Positions 18,131-26,763 of a stretch of 55,120 nt of DNA are shown here, piece by piece. The number at the start of each line of letters is the position of its first letter. Position 1 is the first letter of the stretch. The stretch lies in the IMG/VR virus record IMGVR_UViG_3300037560_000072, positions 1-55,120 of that record; one strand, given 5' to 3'. The notes beneath the pieces were generated by a model, which was given only the letters and a program-made list of their open reading frames with translations, had not been told where the DNA came from and searched no databases. The DNA comes from a virus. The position numbers and the translations under genes are program-made.

Positions 18131-18159
18131 ATTATAGGCCTTCAGGAGGCCCAAGTCAA
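18131..18159 (-). promoter_or_regulatory. Sigma70-type promoter for ejection-protein genes
   Basis: On the minus strand: TTGACT (18159-18154), 17-bp spacer, TATAAT (18136-18131); both hexamers are near consensus. An exact dispersed element (18163-18173) lies 3 bp upstream of the -35, and it also touches the stop codon of the upstream gene. The predicted start is about 12 bases before the ATG of 16956-18113. Confidence 0.85.
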
Positions 18160-18172
18160 GTTCTCTCCCGGT

Positions 18173-20989
18173 TTAAGCCTGTCTACTTTGGGCCTCAGAG
18201 ATGCCCAATACTCCATGTATCAGCAGGCCCTGTAGCTCAAAGTCCATGTTTCCACCAAGGAACCTCAGACTTGGATATACCCTCACGTCTCCAACGTCCG
18301 TTTTTGCCACACACTTATCCGGTAAGATATTAAGTGTCACTTCAACCTCAGTCAATCTCTGTCGGTTTCTCCACAGTCCCATTCTGATGTAGGCATTGGT
18401 ATCAGATGATCCCGTCTCCCCTCCAAGGTCAGAGAACGCAGCAGACATGGCCGTAGCAATCTTCCTAACAAAAGGATCAATACCTTTCTCTACATCCAAC
18501 TGACTCATTACCAGTTCAGTCACAATGGGGGCTACGGAGTATCTAGTAGTAGTAGCTGTAGATTCTGAAAGACCAGAGACTGTAATCGTAGTATCGCTGT
18601 TGCGTACTGTAATCTCTACGGAGTCCCCCTCCATATCTCCGTTGTGAATATAGACTTGATGTCCAACACAGTTGACTGGAAACACAGCAGCAGTATCAAT
18701 AATCTGAGTAGATGATCCAGTAGTACAGGTACCGTTGACAGTCTCTCCAGCACCAGTACCACACATTGATCGCTTACCCATCTCACGGGCTGCATCTATA
18801 CAGGTCACCACCCCAGCATCATCTATGAAGTATGCTCTCTGCGGACCATCTGTAAGTACATCTTCTCCACCTACCATGAAACTCCATGGACAGTCCTTTA
18901 GCCTGGTAACGGCACCGGTTGACTCCCACAGTATAAAGCACTCATCCTTGGTAGTATTGAAGAAGATCAAGGCACCTAGCGTAGCATCATACTCAAGAGA
19001 AACAGCACCTAAGCTCTGTGCCCACTCCCTATCACTTACGATAATGCGATCCATAGCAGAGATAGACTTTACTGCCCTAGTATTTCCATCAATAGACTTG
19101 ACGCCAGACTTAGTTACGATAAAGAGAACATTCCCTACTCCAGTTGCAGCATAACGTGATACCCCTCCTAACCGGGAGAGTACGCGGGTGAGGGCCAGAG
19201 GTGATCCTGTACGTGTAATCTGGTATACCGACCCATTGGAGATCGCAAAGAGATGGTCACCAGCCTGCTCTAGGGACAGGAACTTCTCTCCGGAATCCTC
19301 TGGTGGATACCTATTCTCAGTTGGGAAATTCTCTGGTTCTAGTTTGCCAGTATGAGACCAACACAGCTCCTCGGTTCTCTGATCTGCCTCATCCCAATCA
19401 TCTTCCAAACTAGATGGCTCTGCAATATCGGTAATACCTACCAACAGTCCGTTGTACTGAGCAATCCTCTTCATTCGTGGGGCCGGACCAAATGCTTCCT
19501 CGATAGCATCAAACTTTGTTTGTGTGACCAGACCGGTGTCAGTATAGTATGTTGTATCTGGTCCATTTTCACTGCTCCTGTACTCAACAGGGGCGTGGTC
19601 CAGTCGTACCTGGTGAAAACCAGAGTTCTCATCATAGAACCCTTTGGGTAGGTACTCGTTCACCATATAGAGTGGTCCAACTGGTGAGTACTTATCAAGA
19701 TTCAAGCCAGACGCAGCCGCATCGCCCTGTGTCCTCCACACTCGGTATCCATCTACATGTGGTATACCCCAATGCAACATACACGAAGTACCGGGAGAGC
19801 CGTTGACGCTCCCGCGTACTTGGTTGGTCTCGGCACCAACTGCTGATGGTAGAACCAATTCATCTACGAAGTATCTCAGTCCGGAACTCTCACTACCCAA
19901 GGCAAACCTGGTACGCATACGCAAGTAGGAACGAAGGCCATGCTTGCTACTGACTAATTCTATTCCTCCAGTATAGTGCCCAACTGGCATTTCCCAGGGA
20001 GTGTGCCCCCCGTCTACCTCGAAACTCATGGAATCTTCAGAATCTGTAGTAGATCCAGATTTTATAGACCAAACCACATTAGTTGCTGTAGACTGTGGAG
20101 CAACCGTTACAACTACAGTATCAGCTCCGTCATCCTTAGAGGCAATAGTCAGAGTCTCAGACCAACTCATACCAGAAGTAGTACCGGCTATAGTAATGAT
20201 GTCACTGGCCGCCACGCCCGACAAATTTGGAGTGTCTCCCGTCAAGTCAATAGTAGTATTAGAGGCAGTAGTTGCACCAGCGACACCTCGTGCTAGTGTA
20301 CTACGAGTATCTTCATTGATTGGTGTAGCCAAGAGACGCATAGGCATGAGACCCATGAATCTACCGTCGAAGCCAGCTACGAACTTATCCCAAGCATTGA
20401 TCTTCCAGTCCCAGAAGTAAGCCTTGTTGTATGGTGGTTCCTTTTTGTCATAGTTTGTAATAGTGGACGAGGTATCTCCAGAAGCCACGAAGTAGATGTA
20501 TTTTCCTTTTGAGGTAATGTCATACTCGCGGAGAGTATCCATTGTAAAGTCAGTCCAGCTTACTAGGTCCTCTAGCATTACTACATCATAATTCAATAGG
20601 GTTGATTGACCATGGCCACCAGCACCCTCAGAATCACGATAGGCAAAGTAAATAGCAGAACCATTGGCATTCTGGTTCTCAGCGATGTAGACAATACCTT
20701 TGATGGTGTGTCTAGTAGCTCCTTTCTGGATGGACACGTACTTAGCATAGATGATAGTGCTAATGGACTCGATAGTAGTTACGCCAGACTCAGGAGCAGG
20801 AACACCATGCACTGTTATGTCTGCCATTCCGGGGAATGGACGTATGGCTCCCAAGAACCTACCGTCTACTCCAGTGGACTCCACCAAACGAGGGTGCTGT
20901 ACTCCAAGTTGATTCTGGCGGAAGTCAGCTCCGGGATAGGTGAGAAGATAAGGCCACCTAGCATTGTTATCGCCACTAAGTTCAGCCAT
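18173..20989 (-). CDS. Tail nozzle-like protein
   Basis: 938 residues, almost wholly beta-rich with aromatic and Gly turns. The stretch from about residue 520 to 680 (MKRIAQYNGLLVG, then FLSLEQAGDHLFAISNGSVYQI and later FIVTKSGVKSID) looks like the beta-propeller of podovirus nozzle proteins (T7 gp12, P22 gp10). The two ends may form the platform domains. It sits between tail fibre and ejection genes, as expected for the tail tip. Starts in TAATG overlap with the upstream small gene. Confidence 0.68.
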   Translation of the reverse strand: MAELSGDNNARWPYLLTYPGADFRQNQLGVQHPRLVESTGVDGRFLGAIRPFPGMADITVHGVPAPESGVTTIESISTIIYAKYVSIQKGATRHTIKGIVYIAENQNANGSAIYFAYRDSEGAGGHGQSTLLNYDVVMLEDLVSWTDFTMDTLREYDITSKGKYIYFVASGDTSSTITNYDKKEPPYNKAYFWDWKINAWDKFVAGFDGRFMGLMPMRLLATPINEDTRSTLARGVAGATTASNTTIDLTGDTPNLSGVAASDIITIAGTTSGMSWSETLTIASKDDGADTVVVTVAPQSTATNVVWSIKSGSTTDSEDSMSFEVDGGHTPWEMPVGHYTGGIELVSSKHGLRSYLRMRTRFALGSESSGLRYFVDELVLPSAVGAETNQVRGSVNGSPGTSCMLHWGIPHVDGYRVWRTQGDAAASGLNLDKYSPVGPLYMVNEYLPKGFYDENSGFHQVRLDHAPVEYRSSENGPDTTYYTDTGLVTQTKFDAIEEAFGPAPRMKRIAQYNGLLVGITDIAEPSSLEDDWDEADQRTEELCWSHTGKLEPENFPTENRYPPEDSGEKFLSLEQAGDHLFAISNGSVYQITRTGSPLALTRVLSRLGGVSRYAATGVGNVLFIVTKSGVKSIDGNTRAVKSISAMDRIIVSDREWAQSLGAVSLEYDATLGALIFFNTTKDECFILWESTGAVTRLKDCPWSFMVGGEDVLTDGPQRAYFIDDAGVVTCIDAAREMGKRSMCGTGAGETVNGTCTTGSSTQIIDTAAVFPVNCVGHQVYIHNGDMEGDSVEITVRNSDTTITVSGLSESTATTTRYSVAPIVTELVMSQLDVEKGIDPFVRKIATAMSAAFSDLGGETGSSDTNAYIRMGLWRNRQRLTEVEVTLNILPDKCVAKTDVGDVRVYPSLRFLGGNMDFELQGLLIHGVLGISEAQSRQA

Positions 20990-21165
20990 TATTCAGACTC
21001 AACTTCCTCACCGGGTTTGTCCTCTGGTTTAGGGCTGTTCTCTTTTATCCATTTTTGCAGTGACACAGCTAGTTTGCGGCATTGATCGTGTTCGTCGGCC
21101 GATACATGGGCTCTCCTAGTGACCTCATAAAGAACGTTCAATGCTTGAAGAGGACTTACATTCAT
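20989..21165 (-). CDS. Small helical protein between fibre and nozzle genes
   Basis: 58 residues with SD AGGAGAAAC before ATG 21165 and TAATG overlap with the nozzle gene. A two-helix pattern (about 4-45) is followed by an acidic, Pro-rich end. Similar tiny helical proteins sit next to fibre genes in other phages, but no role can be assigned. Confidence 0.65.
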   Translation of the reverse strand: MNVSPLQALNVLYEVTRRAHVSADEHDQCRKLAVSLQKWIKENSPKPEDKPGEEVESE

Positions 21166-21183
21166 TTTGTTTCTCCTGTTCTG

Positions 21184-23364
21184 TTAGTTTTCCGTAGTAC
21201 TGTCCGTAATATAGCCGGATGTTGCCAGTGCTGCCAGTAGATTTTTCACTGCCTCTTCCGGTACATCCCGAGCCCCAGTGATTTCCGGCCTGGCCACGGC
21301 TGCCGCTCCGAGAACTCCCAGCTTCGGTATCCCGCCCGTGGCACCGTCCAACGAAAGGATTAGCTGCTCACCTGCGTATGCCTTCATAGTGTCGGCAACC
21401 GACCAGTCGAAGCTCGCGTCGGGGTTGGTCATCACACCGCCCCCGCCTACAGTCGGGCCGAACGTCAGAGTGCCGTCATGTAACACAACGTCATCGGTGC
21501 CGACGATCATCCAGATACCTGACGTGTCGTCCGCTCCGATGAATACGCCGTCGCCGCTGCCTCCGCTATGCCCGATGCTGTTACTGCCCGAGAAGAGAAT
21601 GGTCGCACCGTCCAGCTCCAACGACATATTGCCGTCCGCCTCCAGCGTCATCACGTTGGTGTTTTCGCCGGTCTGGAATTCCATCCGGGCGTGACTAGCG
21701 GAACGCATGAAGCAGCGGATGCTAGCTCGCACAACCATTGAACCACCCACTTGAGCAGACCAGCTATTCGTACCGATTCGGTTGCCTTCCTCCACATTAG
21801 TTGGACTATCGAGCGTGCCCTTGCTGCACCGCAACTGGAGTCCTGGCTGGTCCGCGGCCGTGTTGGAATGGACACCTATGACGATGAAAGCTGGCATACC
21901 ATCCCGCCGAACATCTATCCGAAAATTGTCGTTCTCGATCGTCGGCCGACCAACTAGCAACACCACACCCTCGGGGGCTTCACCGTCACCGGTTAGTCGC
22001 ATACCCTCGGTACCGGCTCGCTCAAAAATGATGTCGTCACTCGGCGAATTCAGAACGAGATCACCGGTCGTATCGACCAGCTCGAACCCGCCCATGTCAA
22101 AATCACCACCAGCCGTCGGAGATGTATCCTCAACAACATCCTTCAGGTACTGTGTATGATCGTCATCTAATAATCCCGCCAATTGACCATGATCTGTTAC
22201 TCCACCACCACCTCCAGTGGGAATCTTTCGTATGGCTGCGTAGTCAATAAAAATGTTGTGGGTAATATTACCATTTGACGAATGGTTTATCCGTGTATTG
22301 ACAACTCCCCCGCCCGTGACGTACTTAGAACCATTGATAATATCGTAGGTCAAGTAACCAAAGTCAGAACCACCATTCGGAATTGTTCCAAGAACATCCC
22401 ACCCCAAACCAACTTGGTCATAAATCTCGACGTTGACTGTGTGTGCCAAAGATCCATCATAGTAGACATGTAGGTCTAATCGTGTAGGAGTTTCTGTAAT
22501 ACTAACATAATCAATCTCGATCATAAACCCCGGAGAGCCCACAACCTCACTGACCTCCAGAGCATCAGCATCGTCAAGAGTCTGAAGAGAAGCTACGTTC
22601 CCAGAATCCTGGGTTCCAGTGGATACTGTTACACTGTCTGGAACATAATCTACTGGAATAACAAGATCGTCTATGTATAGCTTAGTAGCAAGATCAGCAT
22701 CGGCTACCGGTGTAATTCCCCCGACAGTTCCTGAAAAGTCCCTTGTACCGTCAGCCAAACTATAGATGGTATGGTCATCGTCCCCCAGCCCACTCAATCC
22801 ACCATGGTCATGGACGTGCAAAGAATTGGCCTCGCTACCATCAGTAAGGGTATCCAGCTCTGCTCCTGTAGCAGTAGTATCATCATGTGAAGCTATACTA
22901 TGGGCTTCAGAGTGATGGTCATCAGCCGACACGTCATCCAGGTTGTCATGGCTCTTTGTGGTTAGGTTATTCAGGTCCTCAGCAGCAAAGTCGGTCGTAA
23001 AGTCAGAGGTCTCATAGTGGGATAGGTCAGTAACATCAGCCTCGACGTGGGTGTGGCTTTCTAGGCCGCCCTCTATTACGATAATAGTTGACTCGGTAGT
23101 GGTAAGACGAGTATTAAGAGAAGACACATCTCCTATGCCAGAGCTAGACAAATCAGACGGACTCAAGCTAGGAACTCGTATGCCCTCATTCTGATCCTGA
23201 TCTAAAACCGGGAGAGAAAAGGGGCCATCCTCGTCTACAGGCTCAGCAAACAAACCTCTCCCGGTTGAAAGAGTAGATGGAAGCAGTGACTGATCCAGTG
23301 GCTTATCCACTAGAGGAGTACCAACAGGTCTGTCCTTATTCCAGAACTTCACTACACAAGCCAC
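21184..23364 (-). CDS. Tail fibre-like protein with GDDDH repeats
   Basis: 726 residues. Two HGxLxGLxDDDHTxY repeats (about 190 and 395) are typical of phage fibre shafts, with His-rich turns (SHTHVEADVTDLSHY) near 100. The C-terminal third (about 430-700) is a different beta-rich, probably receptor-binding region. Bases 21184-22150, which encode it, are visibly richer in G+C and CpG than the flanks, a sign of module exchange. The start overlaps the upstream gene by 13 nt. Two facing copies of the dispersed element lie near its start (23206, 23256). Confidence 0.75.
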   Translation of the reverse strand: MACVVKFWNKDRPVGTPLVDKPLDQSLLPSTLSTGRGLFAEPVDEDGPFSLPVLDQDQNEGIRVPSLSPSDLSSSGIGDVSSLNTRLTTTESTIIVIEGGLESHTHVEADVTDLSHYETSDFTTDFAAEDLNNLTTKSHDNLDDVSADDHHSEAHSIASHDDTTATGAELDTLTDGSEANSLHVHDHGGLSGLGDDDHTIYSLADGTRDFSGTVGGITPVADADLATKLYIDDLVIPVDYVPDSVTVSTGTQDSGNVASLQTLDDADALEVSEVVGSPGFMIEIDYVSITETPTRLDLHVYYDGSLAHTVNVEIYDQVGLGWDVLGTIPNGGSDFGYLTYDIINGSKYVTGGGVVNTRINHSSNGNITHNIFIDYAAIRKIPTGGGGGVTDHGQLAGLLDDDHTQYLKDVVEDTSPTAGGDFDMGGFELVDTTGDLVLNSPSDDIIFERAGTEGMRLTGDGEAPEGVVLLVGRPTIENDNFRIDVRRDGMPAFIVIGVHSNTAADQPGLQLRCSKGTLDSPTNVEEGNRIGTNSWSAQVGGSMVVRASIRCFMRSASHARMEFQTGENTNVMTLEADGNMSLELDGATILFSGSNSIGHSGGSGDGVFIGADDTSGIWMIVGTDDVVLHDGTLTFGPTVGGGGVMTNPDASFDWSVADTMKAYAGEQLILSLDGATGGIPKLGVLGAAAVARPEITGARDVPEEAVKNLLAALATSGYITDSTTEN

Positions 23365-25157
23365 CCAAAATAATCGCCACGATCGTCATTGTCTGCCGTG
23401 TCACCAATAGCATGACTCCCAAATCTGGAAGACTTCTTTGAAACCAATTGACGCAGTGCTCTGATCTTCACAAGGTACCGACGCTCAAGCAACTGAAGCC
23501 TTTTCTTGTTGCCCTCATTACCAAGAATATCCATTGCTGCATTCATGCACGCGGCATGTTTGATAATATTACTGTACGTTGGCAAGACTTCATAAATCGT
23601 ACTACCAGTAAGAGAAGGACTGAAGTCTGTTGTCAGCGTAGCAACAAGAGTCGTATTGACATAGGAGTCGATAGTACGCTCCTGTATGTAGCCCGTAGTA
23701 TCTTCAAGAATACGACACAAGTATCCGGCATAAGCATTCGCACGAGTATCCAAAGTTCCATCAGTAGCAGAGGTTGCGAAGGTGATAGTACTATCCGTAG
23801 TAGACTGGGCCGTTCCCTTGTGCATGAAACTCTCCCCGTTGGGAACGTATAGCACCTCCAGAACGTCCGTGCTTCTCCAGTCAGTCAGAAGACGGAACTC
23901 GTTGCCCTCGATAACAAAACCAGACTGGTGGGCAGACCAGTGATTGTCCGACCATGCTTCGTAGACTGGCCTGATAGGAGTGACCGTACTCATCTTACGG
24001 ACAGCCCAAATCTCTCCCACGTTGGGCGGCAGTATGTAGGTCTGCTGACCAGACACTAGGGTAATGTCAAACCTACAGAGAATGTTGTGGTCAGAGTTAA
24101 TATGCAACTCGGCCATCACGGTCGACATAGCAGAGGTCAGTTGCTCTACTATATCTGAGTCGGTATACTTTGGAACCAGAGAAGGCTCATCGGTCATTCG
24201 ACGTATGAGAGTAACACAGTCAGAGAGAAATCCGCTGCCTGACAGAGCGGAAGCACCGACCACAGATGGAGCAACAAGAGTATCAATTGCATCCCTAATC
24301 TCCGTTAGACTGTCCGTACCTGTAGAGAATCCACTTCCAGCCATACTATCCAGCAGCTCACGAATGGACTCCTGTGAATCGGTAGCCGCAGCATAAGTCC
24401 CCACGTCCGACGGATCACTGGCAGTCTTGTCCATCATAGCACTTACATGGCCATGAAGACTGTCACTTCCTGAACCAAACCCAGTAGACAAACTGGTAAG
24501 AGCAGCAAGAGTAGTTGTATCAGCAGCCCACACCTCCACAAGGTCACCGCTGTTGGGAGTAAAGTCTAAATCGGTATCTACAATAAACGACGGGTCACTA
24601 TCATCGTAGTCTGATATTGTACGCAAGTTGAATTGTCCCGTACTCTTAGAGCCGGTATCCCACACAAAGAGCAACATATTATTGTAGTTGTCGTCTGCAC
24701 CTCCAGACGGTGGATCACTAGGCTGGACAAACACCTTAGAAGCTGTGGAGCTGTTCGTTGAGGTACCATTGAATACCCTAGAGGAAACACTGTCTGTCAA
24801 GTCAGCATCAGGGTCAGTTCCTACCAGTTGTATTTCTTCAGGAGGAGAAGAGAAACCAGTGCCAGTTACGTACAGAATCACATGGCTCACACCAGAAGCG
24901 AAAGCGGCATCAGGCCAATCTACACGATAGAGGCCTGGAGAAGAGGTGCCGTCTACTTCATATATCTTGTTGTCACCATGAGCAGCATCAGTAGCACCTA
25001 AATCTCCGGCATCAGCCTTAGCAGCAGGGGCAGCCCCAACTCTAGTGTACTGCATATCAAGATCAGTAACGGTAATCCCCGTTTCCGGGGACCCGTCCGA
25101 GGAGTCTACGATCATTACGTACCGGGTGACATCAGCAGTCCCAACTTGGATATCCAT
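23352..25157 (-). CDS. Head-tail adaptor fused to a beta-rich N-terminal domain
   Basis: 601 residues in two parts. Residues 1-115 (VTDLDMQYTRVG, GATDAAHGDNKIYEVDG, PGLYRVDWPDAAF) match a beta-sandwich module common in fibre- or neck-associated proteins of environmental phages. From about residue 310 (CVTLIRRMTDEPSL, TDSDIVEQLTSAM) to the end it resembles podovirus adaptor proteins (T7 gp11 / P22 gp4 type), which join portal and nozzle. The fusion would put a decorative or fibre-docking domain on the neck ring. Confidence 0.65.
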   Translation of the reverse strand: MDIQVGTADVTRYVMIVDSSDGSPETGITVTDLDMQYTRVGAAPAAKADAGDLGATDAAHGDNKIYEVDGTSSPGLYRVDWPDAAFASGVSHVILYVTGTGFSSPPEEIQLVGTDPDADLTDSVSSRVFNGTSTNSSTASKVFVQPSDPPSGGADDNYNNMLLFVWDTGSKSTGQFNLRTISDYDDSDPSFIVDTDLDFTPNSGDLVEVWAADTTTLAALTSLSTGFGSGSDSLHGHVSAMMDKTASDPSDVGTYAAATDSQESIRELLDSMAGSGFSTGTDSLTEIRDAIDTLVAPSVVGASALSGSGFLSDCVTLIRRMTDEPSLVPKYTDSDIVEQLTSAMSTVMAELHINSDHNILCRFDITLVSGQQTYILPPNVGEIWAVRKMSTVTPIRPVYEAWSDNHWSAHQSGFVIEGNEFRLLTDWRSTDVLEVLYVPNGESFMHKGTAQSTTDSTITFATSATDGTLDTRANAYAGYLCRILEDTTGYIQERTIDSYVNTTLVATLTTDFSPSLTGSTIYEVLPTYSNIIKHAACMNAAMDILGNEGNKKRLQLLERRYLVKIRALRQLVSKKSSRFGSHAIGDTADNDDRGDYFGWLV

Positions 25158-26218
25158 TAAAGCTGCTTTCCGCCTCTCTTGTTAGCACCACCAGGCCCAC
25201 CAGGACCAGTAGACTCCATCGACCCAATGTCCATACGTTGAGTACCACCAGCTAAGATTGACCCATCGTACCCAGCATCACGAGCAGGAGAAGCGACTGT
25301 TAAAGCATAATCTTGGCTACCTTCGTCAACGAAAGCTGGTGCCGATGTTACCTCCCCACTATAGGTTCCTGCACCATTGATGTAGTTGTTGGTATTGGAA
25401 TTCACCAAGTTGTTTCGTGAGATAAACGCCTCTCCATTGGAGAAATCTATACCATTAGTACAGTCATACAGGATACAATTTACTATTGCCCCAAAGTGTC
25501 GAAAAGCCACACTCTGATTTAGACCATTCACAGTATCCTTACCGTCTCCGTCTACAGTACAGTTCACCATGAGCGTAACAACATCATGGGAAGCACCGGA
25601 ATCCATAGCAGTAGTACCATTACTAAAGAAGGTACAGAAGACTGCTAAGGTCGTACCAGATCCATCTAGTCCTGATCCCCCATTACTCATGAATTCACAA
25701 CCGATGAAGATACCATTACTCTGGCAGGCACACCCATCAGCACTATTACTATTGAACTTACAGTTTTCAAAAGCATGAAGCAAACCCACTAACGCTCCAT
25801 GCCCACTAACTGTACCGTTGCCAATGAATTCACAATTTTTCCAGGTAAACCTGTCTACGTCATTAAGGTCTATCCCGTGGCTGGTATGATTCTGTATAAT
25901 GAAGTTCTTGAAGACGTAGTTGGTATTGCCAGCGAAGCCAGATTCTACAATTCCACTTGCTCGTGCAGCTCCACCGTCTATAGTGACCTTTCCGCCATCT
26001 CCGGTAGAAGACGTATACCCCTCAATTACAATAGGAGTATTCCATGTTGCTTGATGCCCATCAATGTCTACAGTCTCGGTATAGCTAGCAGTAGCCTTAA
26101 CCCAAACCTTATCCCCATCCCCCAAGCCAGCCATAGCCTGATCTATAGTCAACCAGGGATTGGCTTCAGTTCCGGAGTCCGTACCCCCATGACCAGCTTC
26201 GACGTAGTACGTTGCCAT
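25157..26218 (-). CDS. Right-handed beta-helix protein
   Basis: 353 residues. Repeated short strands with Asn/Gly/Cys turns (for example NCEFIGNG, NCKFNSNS, GCEFMSNGGSG, NCTVDGDG), each coil about 20-25 residues long, indicate a parallel beta-helix of the pectate-lyase type. The N-terminus (YYVEAGHGGTDSGTEANPW) is a common cap of such folds. It could be a virion surface depolymerase or fibre. It has no clear catalytic signature and sits between capsid and adaptor genes, an unusual place. Starts and stops overlap both neighbours by a few bases. Confidence 0.72.
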   Translation of the reverse strand: MATYYVEAGHGGTDSGTEANPWLTIDQAMAGLGDGDKVWVKATASYTETVDIDGHQATWNTPIVIEGYTSSTGDGGKVTIDGGAARASGIVESGFAGNTNYVFKNFIIQNHTSHGIDLNDVDRFTWKNCEFIGNGTVSGHGALVGLLHAFENCKFNSNSADGCACQSNGIFIGCEFMSNGGSGLDGSGTTLAVFCTFFSNGTTAMDSGASHDVVTLMVNCTVDGDGKDTVNGLNQSVAFRHFGAIVNCILYDCTNGIDFSNGEAFISRNNLVNSNTNNYINGAGTYSGEVTSAPAFVDEGSQDYALTVASPARDAGYDGSILAGGTQRMDIGSMESTGPGGPGGANKRGGKQL

Positions 26219-26658
26219 TATAGAGTTCTCGGAGGCAGGACAGCTCCCCCACTCATTGGAGTACTAAAGGCATACGGAATTGGTGCCTTGTCCTTAGTCT
26301 TCTTCTTCAGCCAGTCCCACCTCTCTTGATCCTCCATGATAGCTTCATTCTGCTTACGAATAGTATTTCTTTCTCGGGAGAGTATTCGTTTCTTCTTCGC
26401 TTTGAAGTTAACTGGTCCATAACACTGCACAATCATCTGGACAAAACCGGGAGAGACAGCCTCAAAGTTAGGACCCAGGTCTTCGATCTCCTCAACGATA
26501 CGTTTTCCTTTGTGCATCCAGAACGCGAGAATCCACATGCCTGTCTGGGAGTGCCAGAAAGTCATAACGTCTTCCTCTCCCAGTTTTCGTCGAAAGAACT
26601 TAGCTACGTTGGTATCCTTAACCAGGTGGATACGCGGATTCAAAACCGTTACTGACAT
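26218..26658 (-). CDS. Hypothetical protein of the head gene block
   Basis: 146 residues, basic, with a beta-rich first half (FWHSQTGMWILAFWMHKG) and a helical Lys/Glu/Arg-rich second half. No family recognised. It lies between the capsid gene and the beta-helix gene; a head-completion or small virion protein is possible. Confidence 0.6.
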   Translation of the reverse strand: MSVTVLNPRIHLVKDTNVAKFFRRKLGEEDVMTFWHSQTGMWILAFWMHKGKRIVEEIEDLGPNFEAVSPGFVQMIVQCYGPVNFKAKKKRILSRERNTIRKQNEAIMEDQERWDWLKKKTKDKAPIPYAFSTPMSGGAVLPPRTL

Positions 26659-26684
26659 TTTACCTCCCCACTCTCCTAGCCTCC

Positions 26685-26729
26685 AAAAATTGGAGCGGCC
26701 CTCCCAGTTATTAGCCGGTCAGGCCGCTC
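26685..26729 (-). terminator. Rho-independent terminator after capsid gene
   Basis: On the minus strand an 8-bp stem (GAGCGGCC / GGCCGCTC, 26722-26729 with 26693-26700) is followed by CAATTTTT (A run at 26685-26689 on the plus strand). The spacing suits termination downstream of the capsid gene and would lower expression of the tail genes. A degenerate element (two mismatches) lies in the 3' half of the hairpin. Confidence 0.85.
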
Positions 26730-26763
26730 TTCAGGAGGAGGAGATCAGTTACTTACTCAATTC

